Assembly (NCBI RefSeq): GCF_009296165.1
Contig: NZ_VUAZ01000138.1
Location: forward strand, 1 to 45,754
DNA: 45,754 bases
Direction of reading: 5' to 3'
Source: Pseudomonas kitaguniensis
GTDB lineage: Bacteria > Pseudomonadota > Gammaproteobacteria > Pseudomonadales > Pseudomonadaceae
Shown here: positions 25,085-33,698 of the stretch, in pieces
Layout of the letters: every line of letters begins with the position of its first letter
Numbering within the stretch: position 1 is the first letter of the stretch
The notes under the pieces: model-generated
The model's database searches: none
What the model was told of the DNA's origin: nothing
Seen by the model: the letters and a program-made list of their open reading frames with translations, nothing else
Program-made: the position numbers and the translations under genes

Positions 25085-27649
25085 TCAGATGTCCCAGATC
25101 ACGTTGATCGCAAAGTTACGGCCGGGCTGGGTCAAACGGTCCAGGTTGGCCGGGCCGGTCACTGCCGCCTCGCCGACGCTGTCGTAGCTGCGCACGTCAT
25201 CCCAGTTCCAGTACTTTTTGTCGGTGAGGTTATACAGGCCGCCGTTGACAGTGATGTCGTGGGTGACTTTGTAAAACGCCGTAAGGTCGAGGATGCCGAA
25301 GCCTGGGGTTTTGAACGGGCCGTCGGTGCTGCCGTCGGGCGCGTGGAAGGTCGTGCTGTCGACGCGGTTCTGCTTTTTCACCAGGGTCCAGCTCAGCAGG
25401 CCGCCGTAATTGTCCTGATCGTAGCCCAGGCCGAACACACCCTTGAGCGGGTTGACGCTGTTCAGCGGCTTGCCGTTGGCGTCGTTGCGGCCGTAGGCGT
25501 ACGAGACCGCGCCTTGGCTATACAGGCCTTGCGGCGCACCGAATGCATCCAGGTTCAAGCGGCCCTTGGCCTCTGCACCCTTGATGGTGGCACGCTTGAT
25601 ATTGACTGCCTGGAACTGCTCGACGGTGCCGCCGACCACGGCGTTGTCTTCATCGATAAAGTTGCGGTACTTGTTGTAAAACACCGCGATGTCAAAGGAA
25701 CCCGCATCGAACTTGCCGCGAATCCCGGTTTCGATGCCTTTGCTGGTTTCCGGCTTGAGGTCGGGGTTGGGCTCGACGGTGTAGCCCTGGTTGAGGTTTT
25801 CAAAGCGCCCGTACAGCGCCTTGGCCGATGGCGTGCGGAAACCCTCGGCGTATTGGCCAAACAGCGTGTATTGATCGGTCAGCGCATAGGTCAGGCCGAA
25901 CTTTGGGGTCACGCGGTGCCAGGTTTTTTCCTTGTCGCTGACCGGTAACAGGCCGGTCGGGTCGACGCCGCTGAGAAATTCCTGCGTCAGCTTGGGTTTG
26001 AGCTGGGTGTAGTCGTAGCGCACGGCAGGCAGGAAGGTCCATTTGCCCCAGCTGATTTGGTCCTGCGCGAATAACGAATACGTGTTGATGGTCGGGTCCG
26101 GGAAATCGCTGACCTTCTTCACACTGTCGCTGGCTGATGGGCTGGGCGCGCCGATGGCGGTGCAACCGGCACCGACGGCGAGGCAGGTGGCTGATCCTTC
26201 GCGTGACCCGGTGACTTTTTGTTGCTTGAGGGTGGTGCCGTAGGTCACTTGGTGGTCGGTTTCGCCGAGGCTGAATGCCTTGTCCAACTGAGCGTCGAAG
26301 ACCCACTGTTTTTCTTCGTAAAGCGTGTCGCGGGTGCGCAGTACACGGCGGCCTGGCTGGTAGATTTCGGCAGTGGTCTGGTCGGTCTTGGCGATCTGGT
26401 AATTGAGGCTGGTTTTGATGCGGTCGGCGATCGGCGATTCAAGCGCCAAGGTGTTTTCCAGGCCGAAACGCTCACGGGTGATGGTGTCGTTACCGCGACG
26501 GTCACGATAAAGGTTGAAGCCCTGACCACCGACGAACGGGCCGCCGACCGCATTCTTCAAGTTGACGTCGCGATCATCCTTGTACTTTTCATAGGTCAAG
26601 CCCAAGCGATTATCTTCACCGTAATTCCAGCCCAACTTGGCCAGTACGTTGGTGGTGCGCGCATCTTCCGGGTTGGCGCCGGTGCGGGCCAGGCCCGTGG
26701 CGTTATTGCCGTCGTAGGCCTGCATTTCATGGCCGTTGCGCTGGCTCAGGTGCAGCAAACCGTCAACATCCTGCACACGGCCGGCGACGGTGCCAGAGGT
26801 CAGCCAACTTTCATCGGCCGAGCTGTAGCCGGTTTTCAGGCGGGCGCCGACGTCCTCGCCGGGCTTGATGATGTCGTCCGGGTCGAGGGTGAAATAGCTC
26901 ACTGCACCGCCGATGGCGCTGCTGCCATACAACGCCGAAGCCGGACCGCGCAGGATTTCGACGCGCTTGACGATCTCCGGGTCAACGTAGTTGCGGCGCG
27001 TCTTGGCATAAGGGCCGTTGAAGAAATTGTCGGGCACTTCTACGCCATCCACCTGCGTCAGAATGCGATCACCGTCTATGCCGCGAATGTTGTAGCCCGC
27101 GTTGCCGGAGCGGGTGCCGGCGCCGCCCACGGACACGCCGGGCTCATAGCGCACCAGTTCGCGAGTGGTGCTGACGGTCTGGCGGTCGAGCGTCTCGCGG
27201 TCATGCACGCTGACGGTGCTCGGCACGCTGCTGACGTCTTGCGCGTTACGCGTCGCGCTGATCGTGACTTGTTGCAGATTGAGGGTGCTGCCTGCAGCGC
27301 GTTTTTCCAGCACGATGTTGTTATTGCCCAGTTTGCGGTAGCTCAGGTTGGTCCCCACCAACAGCCGGTCCAGGGCTTTTTCCGGCGACAACGCACCACG
27401 CACGCCAGGCGACGACACACCTTGGCCCAATTGCGCCGGCAAACCGACTTGCCAGCCGGTCACGGCGGTAAAGGCATTGAGTGCCGAGACCAGCGGCTGC
27501 TGCTCGATGCTGAAGGTGTAATTGCCGTGGCTGCGCGCGACCGGTTCGGCGGCGGTGGCAGCCATGGCTGGCGCGCTGGCCAACAGGAGGGCGGCGGTCA
27601 GCAAGGACAGCACGGGTGAAGAAGACCGGGGGTTGAAACAAGACGACAT
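25085..27649 (-). CDS. hxuA: TonB-dependent haem receptor with STN signalling domain, HxuA-like
   Basis: 854 aa outer-membrane transducer-receptor. Signal peptide (cleavage near APAMA-A, residue 30). STN/secretin-like N-domain at about 48-113 (FSIEQQPLVSALNAFTAVTG) that contacts the anti-sigma factor. TonB-box region and plug at about 120-245 (VTISATRNAQDVSSVPSTVS, VEILRGPASALYGSSAIGG), then a 22-strand barrel with the haem-receptor signature FRTPSAKALY...NPDLKPE (FRAP/NPNL box). With the ECF sigma and FecR genes upstream and no hasA haemophore gene, it best fits the Hxu haem-signalling system rather than Has. Direct substrate assignment is by family. Confidence 0.88.
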   Translation of the reverse strand: MSSCFNPRSSSPVLSLLTAALLLASAPAMAATAAEPVARSHGNYTFSIEQQPLVSALNAFTAVTGWQVGLPAQLGQGVSSPGVRGALSPEKALDRLLVGTNLSYRKLGNNNIVLEKRAAGSTLNLQQVTISATRNAQDVSSVPSTVSVHDRETLDRQTVSTTRELVRYEPGVSVGGAGTRSGNAGYNIRGIDGDRILTQVDGVEVPDNFFNGPYAKTRRNYVDPEIVKRVEILRGPASALYGSSAIGGAVSYFTLDPDDIIKPGEDVGARLKTGYSSADESWLTSGTVAGRVQDVDGLLHLSQRNGHEMQAYDGNNATGLARTGANPEDARTTNVLAKLGWNYGEDNRLGLTYEKYKDDRDVNLKNAVGGPFVGGQGFNLYRDRRGNDTITRERFGLENTLALESPIADRIKTSLNYQIAKTDQTTAEIYQPGRRVLRTRDTLYEEKQWVFDAQLDKAFSLGETDHQVTYGTTLKQQKVTGSREGSATCLAVGAGCTAIGAPSPSASDSVKKVSDFPDPTINTYSLFAQDQISWGKWTFLPAVRYDYTQLKPKLTQEFLSGVDPTGLLPVSDKEKTWHRVTPKFGLTYALTDQYTLFGQYAEGFRTPSAKALYGRFENLNQGYTVEPNPDLKPETSKGIETGIRGKFDAGSFDIAVFYNKYRNFIDEDNAVVGGTVEQFQAVNIKRATIKGAEAKGRLNLDAFGAPQGLYSQGAVSYAYGRNDANGKPLNSVNPLKGVFGLGYDQDNYGGLLSWTLVKKQNRVDSTTFHAPDGSTDGPFKTPGFGILDLTAFYKVTHDITVNGGLYNLTDKKYWNWDDVRSYDSVGEAAVTGPANLDRLTQPGRNFAINVIWDI

Positions 27650-27750
27650 CGAGAGCGCTCCGGGGATACGAATCTTATAGGTGCGAACCGAATCAAATAG
27701 GAATCAGTTGCATTGGCTAAGACGAGACGTACCACCGACAGCTATCGAGT

Positions 27751-27769
27751 AAAAATAATTCTCATTTAG
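27751..27769 (-). promoter_or_regulatory. Fur-box-like site in front of the receptor gene
   Basis: The minus strand contains AAATGAGAATTATTTTT, a common form of pseudomonad Fur site (AATGAGAATNATT core). It overlaps the stop codon of the anti-sigma gene and lies about 100 bases before the receptor start. The receptor may thus have its own iron-controlled promoter in addition to the sigma-dependent one. Confidence 0.55.
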
Positions 27770-28734
27770 TTCAAGATGACCAGTGCCGGGTATTCCGACA
27801 GTTTGGCCGAGGTGATGTGCGCCAGCGAACGCACCACGTCCAGCGGCTGGTCGAGGCGATAATTGCCGGTGACGGCGGTGCTTGCGAGCGTGTCGTTGGT
27901 GTTGACGATCCAGCCGGGGTAGTAGCGGCGCAACTCGGCGAGCACTTCGCTCATTGGGCAGTTTTCAAACACCAGCCGACCCTGAACCCAAGCGAGGTCT
28001 TTGCCGGCGTCCAGCTTGGCCGGTGGCCCGAAGCCTTTGGGGCCGATGCGGATGCTCTCACCCGCGCTCAGGCGCACGCGTGCATCGTTGAAGGTGTTGC
28101 TCAGGTCGACATCGCCGCGCTGCACCTGCACTTGCGCCTCGCCGTTGAGGTAGCGCACGGCAAAATCGGTGTCGCGCACGCTGGCACGCACCGGGCCGGC
28201 GTCGATCTCCAGCGGCAGGCCACGGTTAGGGGTGATTTCAAAAAAAGCCTCGCCCTGGTACAGCTTCGCGACGCGTTGGTGATCCTTGATGCTGCTGGAG
28301 AACGCCGAGTCGGTGTTCAACAGCACCTTTGCGCCATCGTCCAACTGCACACGCTGGCGTTCGCCGACCACGGTGAGGTGGTCGGCCTGCAAACGCACGG
28401 GCAAATTGCTGAAGCTGAACAGGCCGAGCACCAGCACGGCGGCGGTGGCCAGCGGTTTCCAATGCGGCTTGATGCGGCGCCAGGCTGAAGGCTTGCGCGG
28501 CGCGGCCAGGGCCACGGCGGCGCTGTGCACAGGCGCGCCACCCCAAGCCGCCTGGGCTTTGTTAAACGCGTGGACGTGCGCCGGGTCGCTGGCCAGCCAC
28601 GCGTCGAATTCGGCCTGCTGCCCGGGTTGCGGGCACTGCAAGACGATCAGCCAGTCGAGGGCCTGGTCCATAGCCGTGTCTTGCAACACCTCATGAGCCA
28701 GCTCATGGGGGCGCAGTTTATTCGGGTCGGTCAC
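27766..28734 (-). CDS. hxuR: FecR-family anti-sigma factor, HxuR-like
   Basis: 322 aa. The N-terminal cytoplasmic anti-sigma domain (DUF4880-like, residues 10-70: ALDWLIVLQCPQPG, FDAWLASDPAHVHAF) is followed by one membrane helix at about 93-110 (PLATAAVLVLGLFSFSNL). The periplasmic FecR domain (TVVGERQRVQLDDGAKVLLNTDS) and a C-terminal STN-like domain that meets the receptor come next. It holds the ECF sigma inactive until the haem-loaded receptor signals. GTG start with GAGGA at 5 bases. It lies 74 bases downstream of the sigma gene. Confidence 0.88.
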   Translation of the reverse strand: MTDPNKLRPHELAHEVLQDTAMDQALDWLIVLQCPQPGQQAEFDAWLASDPAHVHAFNKAQAAWGGAPVHSAAVALAAPRKPSAWRRIKPHWKPLATAAVLVLGLFSFSNLPVRLQADHLTVVGERQRVQLDDGAKVLLNTDSAFSSSIKDHQRVAKLYQGEAFFEITPNRGLPLEIDAGPVRASVRDTDFAVRYLNGEAQVQVQRGDVDLSNTFNDARVRLSAGESIRIGPKGFGPPAKLDAGKDLAWVQGRLVFENCPMSEVLAELRRYYPGWIVNTNDTLASTAVTGNYRLDQPLDVVRSLAHITSAKLSEYPALVILN

Positions 28735-28808
28735 GGTGTTCCTCGGGTCTTCGCCACGTTTTATTGATCTTTCCTACAGGCTGGATCGATATAGCTGTCA
28801 GGTGAAGC

Positions 28809-29327
28809 TTAAGGCCGATCCAGGCGTTCGGCCACACCTACACAGATGGCCATGATCAATTTCAGTTCCTTTTGCACGGTGCTCAGGGACACTTGCAGTT
28901 GATCGGCGATCTCTTGGTAGCTGTAACCGTGCAGGCGGCTGAGGATAAAAATCTGCTGCTGGCGGGCGCTCAACTGGCCGAGGCTGACACTCAGGTGCTC
29001 AAGCAATTGCTCGGCCTGGGTGGCATCTTCCGGGGTGCTGACGGGGGCGGCGACGCTTTGCAGGATGTCCAGCGGCACATCTTCCTGCAGCGTGCGGGCT
29101 TGAATCCTGCGTGAGCGCAGGTGATCCAGCGCCAGGTTGCGCGCGGTTTGGTAGACGAAGGGTTCGAGGTGCTCGATCGGCCGCTCGCTGAGCGCTCGGG
29201 TGACGCGCAGGTAGGTCTCTTGCAGGAGGTCCTCGGCGGTGCTGTGGTTGTTCACCATCCGCTGCAAGGTGCGTAGCAGAATCACCCGTTGGGTGAGAAA
29301 GACTTGGTTAAAGCGGGATTGGCTCAC
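28809..29327 (-). CDS. hxuI: ECF sigma factor of the iron-starvation (FecI) type, HxuI-like
   Basis: 172 aa. Region 2 (LLRTLQRMVNNHSTAEDLLQETYLRV) and region 4 (LSARQQQIFILSRLHGYSYQEIADQLQVSLSTVQ) are complete, with the FecI-type ending. It should direct RNA polymerase to the haem receptor promoter when released by the anti-sigma factor. GTG start at 29327, with a weak ribosome site. A good Fur box sits 26 bases upstream, so expression should rise when iron is scarce. Confidence 0.92.
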   Translation of the reverse strand: MSQSRFNQVFLTQRVILLRTLQRMVNNHSTAEDLLQETYLRVTRALSERPIEHLEPFVYQTARNLALDHLRSRRIQARTLQEDVPLDILQSVAAPVSTPEDATQAEQLLEHLSVSLGQLSARQQQIFILSRLHGYSYQEIADQLQVSLSTVQKELKLIMAICVGVAERLDRP

Positions 29328-29352
29328 AGTGATACCAGCTCGATTTGCAGTG

Positions 29353-29371
29353 AATGATAATGCTTATCATC
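29353..29371 (-). promoter_or_regulatory. Fur box of the ECF sigma gene
   Basis: AATGATAATGCTTATCATC contains the near-palindrome TGATAATGCTTATCA and agrees well with the 19-bp Fur consensus (GATAATGATAATCATTATC). It lies directly upstream of the GTG start of the sigma gene. Confidence 0.82.
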
Positions 29372-29435
29372 AACACAAATGGCAAGTGGCTATTCCTCTG
29401 AGCCTGCCCAGGTGCAAGGGCATGCACATAACCCA

Positions 29436-29525
29436 TGTGGGAGCGGGCTTGCTCGCGAATGCGGCGTGTCAGTCGACGAATATGCCCACTGAACCACCGC
29501 ATTCGCGAGCAAGCCCGCTCCCACA
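29436..29525. repeat. Twin REP element
   Basis: Two copies of the fluorescens-group REP unit in opposite orientation: TGTGGGAGCGGGCTTGCTCG at the left and CGAGCAAGCCCGCTCCCACA at the right. The spacer is about 30 bases and includes GCGTGTCAG. It lies between the sigma gene and gapA. Such paired units are mobilised by REP-associated tyrosine transposases in trans; no such gene is in the window. Confidence 0.93.
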
Positions 29526-29544
29526 AAAGCCGCCTTCTACAGGG

Positions 29545-30545
29545 TTATTCTGCGTTGCAGAGCGCCAGGCAGTTATCCAGCATACGGTTGGAGAAACCCC
29601 ACTCGTTGTCATACCACGCCAGCACTTTGAGCAGCTTGCCGCTCGCCTTGGTGTGGTTGGCGTCGAAGATCGACGACAGCGGGTTGTGGTTGAAGTCACT
29701 CGAAACCAGCGGCAGGGTGTTGTAGCCGAGAATTTTAGAGTGCTGGCTGGCTTCTTTGAGCAGCGCGTTGACTTCCTCGGCCGTGGCTTCTTTTTTCAGC
29801 TGCACGGTGAGGTCGACCAGCGACACGTTGATCACCGGCACACGCACGGCCATGCCGGTCAGCTTGCCCGCCAGTTCCGGCAACACCAGGCCCACCGCTT
29901 CGGCGCGCCGGTCTTGCTCGGGATCATGTTCTGGGTGGCCGAGCGCGCGCGGTACGGGTCGGTGTGGTAAACATCGGTCAGGTTCTGGTCGTTGGTGTAG
30001 GCGTGAATGGTGGTCATCAAGCCGCTTTCGATCCCCAGTTCGCGGTGCAGCACTTGGGCCACCGGCGCCAGGCAGTTGGTGGTGCACGAGGCGTTGGAGA
30101 TGATCTGATGGGATTGACGCAAGATGTCATGGTTGACGCCGTACACCACGGTGGCGTCGGCGCCCTTGGCCGGGGCCGAGATGATCACCTTGCGCGCGCC
30201 AGCGGTAATATGCGCGGCGGCCTTGTCACGGTCGGTGAACAGACCGGTGCATTCGAACACCACGTCGATCTTGTGCGCAGCCCACGGCAGGTCGGCAGGG
30301 TTGCGAATGGCACTGACAGCAATCCGGTCACCATTCACGGTCAGGCTTTCCTGATCGTGGGCGACCTCTGCATCGAAAGTACCGTGCACGGTATCGTATT
30401 TGAGCAAGTGGGCATTGATCGAACTGTCGCCCAGGTCATTGATGGCGACGATCTGCAAATCCTGGCGGTAGCCTTGGGTATACAGTGCGCGCAGGACATT
30501 ACGGCCGATACGGCCAAAACCGTTGATTGCGATACGAAGAGTCAT
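29545..30545 (-). pseudogene. gapA: Glyceraldehyde-3-phosphate dehydrogenase, frameshifted
   Basis: If intact, a 333-aa type I GAPDH. The NAD-binding start (LRIAINGFGRIGRNVLRAL), the catalytic SNASCTTNC motif and HAYTNDQNLTD are present. The frame breaks after NMIPSKTGA, at 29903/29904. Inserting one base restores SKTGAAEAVGLVLPEL and the normal C-terminal half (GMAVRVPVINVSLVDLTVQ, WYDNEWGFSNRM). As read, translation ends at about 228 residues and the enzyme would be inactive. It is divergent from edd with HexR sites between, as in other pseudomonads, where it serves the Entner-Doudoroff route. Loss would impair sugar catabolism unless a second GAPDH exists. A sequence error is quite possible. 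Confidence 0.88.
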
Positions 30546-30569
30546 TGGAAAGTGCCTATCGTCGATTTG

Positions 30570-30584
30570 TTGTAAGAATTACAA
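30570..30584. promoter_or_regulatory. HexR operator 1 (gapA side)
   Basis: TTGT-AAGAATT-ACAA matches the pseudomonad HexR operator TTGT-N7/8-ACAA. It lies 25 bases upstream of the gapA start. HexR releases DNA on binding 2-keto-3-deoxy-6-phosphogluconate. Confidence 0.85.
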
Positions 30585-30631
30585 GATTATTCGCATAAAA
30601 ATAGAAAACAAGCCTTTTTAGTGGCAATATT

Positions 30632-30646
30632 TTGTTCAATCTACAA
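30632..30646. promoter_or_regulatory. HexR operator 2 (edd side)
   Basis: TTGT-TCAATCT-ACAA, a second perfect TTGT-N7-ACAA site. It is 62 bases from the first and about 120 bases upstream of edd. The paired sites fit independent repression of the divergent gapA and edd promoters. Confidence 0.85.
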
Positions 30647-30766
30647 TTAGTGACCTGAATCAACTGGTCCGATGAGTCAAAAGAAACGCTGCCAGCACCT
30701 GCGCCGCGCGCTTTTGACCCGCAAAGGATCCAGGGTCGCCACATCCGTTAGCCTGGAGTTCTACAC

Positions 30767-32593
30767 ATGCATCCCCGCGTTATTGAGGTCACCGAACGGC
30801 TTATCGCCCGCAGTCGTGCAACCCGCGAGGCTTACCTTGCGCTCATTCGCGGCGCAGCCAGCGACGGTCCGATGCGCGGTAAGCTGCAATGCGCCAACTT
30901 TGCCCATGGCGTGGCCGGTTGTGGCACTGAAGATAAAAATAGCCTGCGCATGATGAATGCCGCCAACGTGGCAATTGTTTCTTCATATAACGACATGCTC
31001 TCGGCGCATCAGCCGTACGAACATTTTCCTGAACAGATCAAAAAAGCCCTGCGTGAAGTCGGCTCGGTCGGCCAGTTTGCCGGTGGCACCCCCGCCATGT
31101 GCGACGGCGTGACCCAAGGCGAGCCCGGCATGGAGCTGAGCCTGCTCAGCCGTGAAGTGATTGCCATGTCCACGGCGGTAGCGCTGTCCCACAACATGTT
31201 CGACGCCGCGCTGATGCTGGGCATCTGCGACAAAATCGTCCCCGGCCTGATGATGGGTGCCCTGCGTTACGGCCACCTGCCGATGATTTTCGTACCCGGC
31301 GGCCCAATGCCCTCGGGCATCTCCAACAAACAGAAAGCCGACGTGCGCCAGCGCTATGCGGAAGGCAAAGCCAGCCGCGAAGAACTGCTGGAATCGGAGA
31401 TGAAGTCCTACCACAGCCCCGGCACTTGCACTTTTTATGGCACCGCCAACACCAACCAATTGCTGATGGAAGTGATGGGCCTGCACTTGCCGGGCGCTTC
31501 GTTCGTCAACCCGTACACGCCGCTGCGTGATGCGCTGACCCGCGAAGCGGCGCACCAGGTCACCCGCTTGACCAAGGCCAACGGCAACTTCACGCCGATT
31601 GGCGAAATAGTCGACGAAAAATCCATCGTCAACTCCATCGTCGCCCTCAACGCGACCGGCGGTTCCACCAACCACACCCTGCACATGCCGGCCATCGCGA
31701 TGTCGGCGGGCATCATCCTCACCTGGCAAGACATGGCCGACCTCTCCGAGGTGGTGCCGACCCTGTCCCACGTGTACCCCAACGGCAAGGCCGACATTAA
31801 CCACTTCCAGGCGGCGGGCGGCATGTCGTTCCTGATCCGCGAACTGCTTGAGGCCGGCCTGCTCCACGAAGACGTCAACACCGTGGCGGGCAAGGGCTTG
31901 AGTCGTTACACCCAAGAGCCGTTTTTGGTCGACGGCGAGTTGGTCTGGCGCGATGGCCCGATTGAGAGCCTCGACGAAACCATCCTGCGCCCGGTGGCCC
32001 GTGCGTTTTCGCCCGAAGGTGGCCTGCGTGTGATGGAAGGCAACCTCGGGCGCGGCGTGATGAAGGTCTCGGCCGTGGCGCCGGAGCACCAGATCGTCGA
32101 AGCACCGGCAGTGGTGTTCCAGGATCAACAGGATTTGGCCGATGCGTTCAAAGCGGGCGAGCTGGAAAAAGACTTCGTCGCGGTGATGCGTTTCCAGGGC
32201 CCGCGCTCCAACGGCATGCCGGAACTGCACAAGATGACGCCGTTTCTTGGGGTGTTGCAGGACCGCGGTTTCAAAGTAGCGTTGGTGACAGACGGGCGTA
32301 TGTCCGGCGCCTCGGGTAAGATCCCTGCGGCGATTCACGTTAACCCCGAAGCCCAAAGTGGCGGGCCGCTGGCACGCGTCAAAGATGGCGATATTATTCG
32401 CGTCGATGGCGTGAAGGGCACCCTGGAGCTTAAAGTGGACGCCGAAGAATTTGCAGCGCGCATTCCTGCCACGGGCCTGTTGGGCAACAACGTGGGTGCC
32501 GGTCGCGAGCTGTTTGCATTTATGCGCTTGGCCGCAAGCTCCGCAGAGCAAGGCGCCAGCGCCTTTACCTGTGCCTTGGAGACGCTTAAGTGA
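30767..32593 (+). CDS. edd: 6-phosphogluconate dehydratase
   Basis: 608 aa iron-sulfur dehydratase of the IlvD/Edd family, converting 6-phosphogluconate to 2-keto-3-deoxy-6-phosphogluconate, the first committed step of the Entner-Doudoroff pathway. Cluster-ligand regions are seen (GGTPAMCDGVTQGEPGMELS, LGICDKIVPG, SPGTCTFYGTANTNQ). The C-terminal domain carries VTDGRMSGASGKIPAAIHV. The ATG at 30767 is preceded by CTGGAG. glk overlaps its end, so it heads the edd-glk transcript under HexR control. Confidence 0.97.
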   Translation: MHPRVIEVTERLIARSRATREAYLALIRGAASDGPMRGKLQCANFAHGVAGCGTEDKNSLRMMNAANVAIVSSYNDMLSAHQPYEHFPEQIKKALREVGSVGQFAGGTPAMCDGVTQGEPGMELSLLSREVIAMSTAVALSHNMFDAALMLGICDKIVPGLMMGALRYGHLPMIFVPGGPMPSGISNKQKADVRQRYAEGKASREELLESEMKSYHSPGTCTFYGTANTNQLLMEVMGLHLPGASFVNPYTPLRDALTREAAHQVTRLTKANGNFTPIGEIVDEKSIVNSIVALNATGGSTNHTLHMPAIAMSAGIILTWQDMADLSEVVPTLSHVYPNGKADINHFQAAGGMSFLIRELLEAGLLHEDVNTVAGKGLSRYTQEPFLVDGELVWRDGPIESLDETILRPVARAFSPEGGLRVMEGNLGRGVMKVSAVAPEHQIVEAPAVVFQDQQDLADAFKAGELEKDFVAVMRFQGPRSNGMPELHKMTPFLGVLQDRGFKVALVTDGRMSGASGKIPAAIHVNPEAQSGGPLARVKDGDIIRVDGVKGTLELKVDAEEFAARIPATGLLGNNVGAGRELFAFMRLAASSAEQGASAFTCALETLK

Positions 32594-33546
32594 AGCTAGC
32601 GCTGGTCGGTGACATCGGGGGTACCAACGCGCGTTTTGCGTTGTGGCGGGACCAGCAACTGCATTCGATTCGTGTGCATGCCACGGTGGATCACACCAGC
32701 CCTGAGGAAGCGATCAAGGCTTACCTGAAGGAAGAAGGCCTGCCAATCGGCGACATCGGCGCGGTGTGCCTGTCGGTCGCGGGGCCAGTGAGTGGCGATG
32801 AATTCAAATTCACCAACAACCACTGGCGGCTGAGCAAGGCGGCGTTTTGCAAGACCTTGCAGGTCGACGAGTTGCTGCTGATCAATGACTTCTCGGCCAT
32901 GGCCTTGGGCATGACCCGGCTCAAACCCGACGAATTCCGCGTGGTCTGTGAGGGCACGCCGGAACCGTTGCGCCCGGCGGTGGTGATCGGCCCAGGCACC
33001 GGCCTCGGTGTCGGCACCTTGCTGAACCTGGGTGAAGGCCGTTGGGCGGCGCTGCCGGGGGAGGGCGGGCATGTCGACCTGCCGCTGAGCAGCCCGCGTG
33101 AAACCCAGTTGTGGCAGCATATTCACGCAGAAATCGGCCACGTCAGCGCCGAGACCGCCTTGAGCGGCGGCGGGCTGCCACGCGTGTACCGCGCCATTTG
33201 TGCGGTTGATGGGCACACGCCGGTGCTGGACACGCCTGAAGCCATTACGGCGGCGGGCCTGGCAGGGGACCCGGTGGCGATCGAAGTGTTGAACCAGTTC
33301 AGCATCTGGCTGGGCCGCGTGGCCGGCAACAACGTGTTGACCACCGGTGGACGCGGTGGCGTGTATATCGTCGGCGGGGTCATCCCACGGTTCGCCGACT
33401 TCTTTATCAACAGCGGTTTTGCCAAGAGCTTCAGCGACAAAGGCTGCATGAGCGATTATTTCAAAGGCATTCCGGTGTGGTTGGTGACCGCGCCGTATTC
33501 GGGATTGACCGGGGCGGGTGTGGCACTTGAGCAGGCTTTTGCGTAG
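32590..33546 (+). CDS. glk: Glucokinase
   Basis: 318 aa, bacterial glucokinase family (Glk, PF02685). ATP-binding LVGDIGGTNARFALW at the start, the sugar-site INDFSAMALGM region with the catalytic Asp, GPGTGLGVGTL and the PGEGGHVDLPL motif. It phosphorylates cytoplasmic glucose to glucose-6-phosphate, feeding the Entner-Doudoroff route. The start is GTG, overlapping the edd stop as GTGA, with GGAG at 7 bases. Confidence 0.96.
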   Translation: MKLALVGDIGGTNARFALWRDQQLHSIRVHATVDHTSPEEAIKAYLKEEGLPIGDIGAVCLSVAGPVSGDEFKFTNNHWRLSKAAFCKTLQVDELLLINDFSAMALGMTRLKPDEFRVVCEGTPEPLRPAVVIGPGTGLGVGTLLNLGEGRWAALPGEGGHVDLPLSSPRETQLWQHIHAEIGHVSAETALSGGGLPRVYRAICAVDGHTPVLDTPEAITAAGLAGDPVAIEVLNQFSIWLGRVAGNNVLTTGGRGGVYIVGGVIPRFADFFINSGFAKSFSDKGCMSDYFKGIPVWLVTAPYSGLTGAGVALEQAFA

Positions 33547-33560
33547 GCAATGATGGCCTC

Positions 33561-33642
33561 TTCGCGAGCAAGCCCGCTCCCACATTCAACCGCATTCATC
33601 AGCTGGAATGAGTTTAAATGTGGGAGCGGGCTTGCTCGCGAA
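33561..33642. repeat. Twin REP element
   Basis: Inward-to-outward pair: TTCGCGAGCAAGCCCGCTCC at the left and TGTGGGAGCGGGCTTGCTCG at the right, in opposite orientation with about 30 bases between. It lies between glk and gltR, so it could attenuate expression of the two-component genes relative to edd-glk. Confidence 0.93.
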
Positions 33643-33698
33643 GGGGTCCTTGAAAGCAACACATGACTCAGGTTTGGCCATAACAACAAGGGGGACCC

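Noticed and set aside
24336..29371. Has haemophore system (hasI-hasS-hasR-hasA)
   Set aside because: No haemophore or type I secretion gene is between or beside the receptor and the sigma/anti-sigma genes. The order fits Hxu better.
30983..32551. Open frame of over 500 codons opposite edd
   Set aside because: Antisense shadow with no family features. edd itself is unmistakable.
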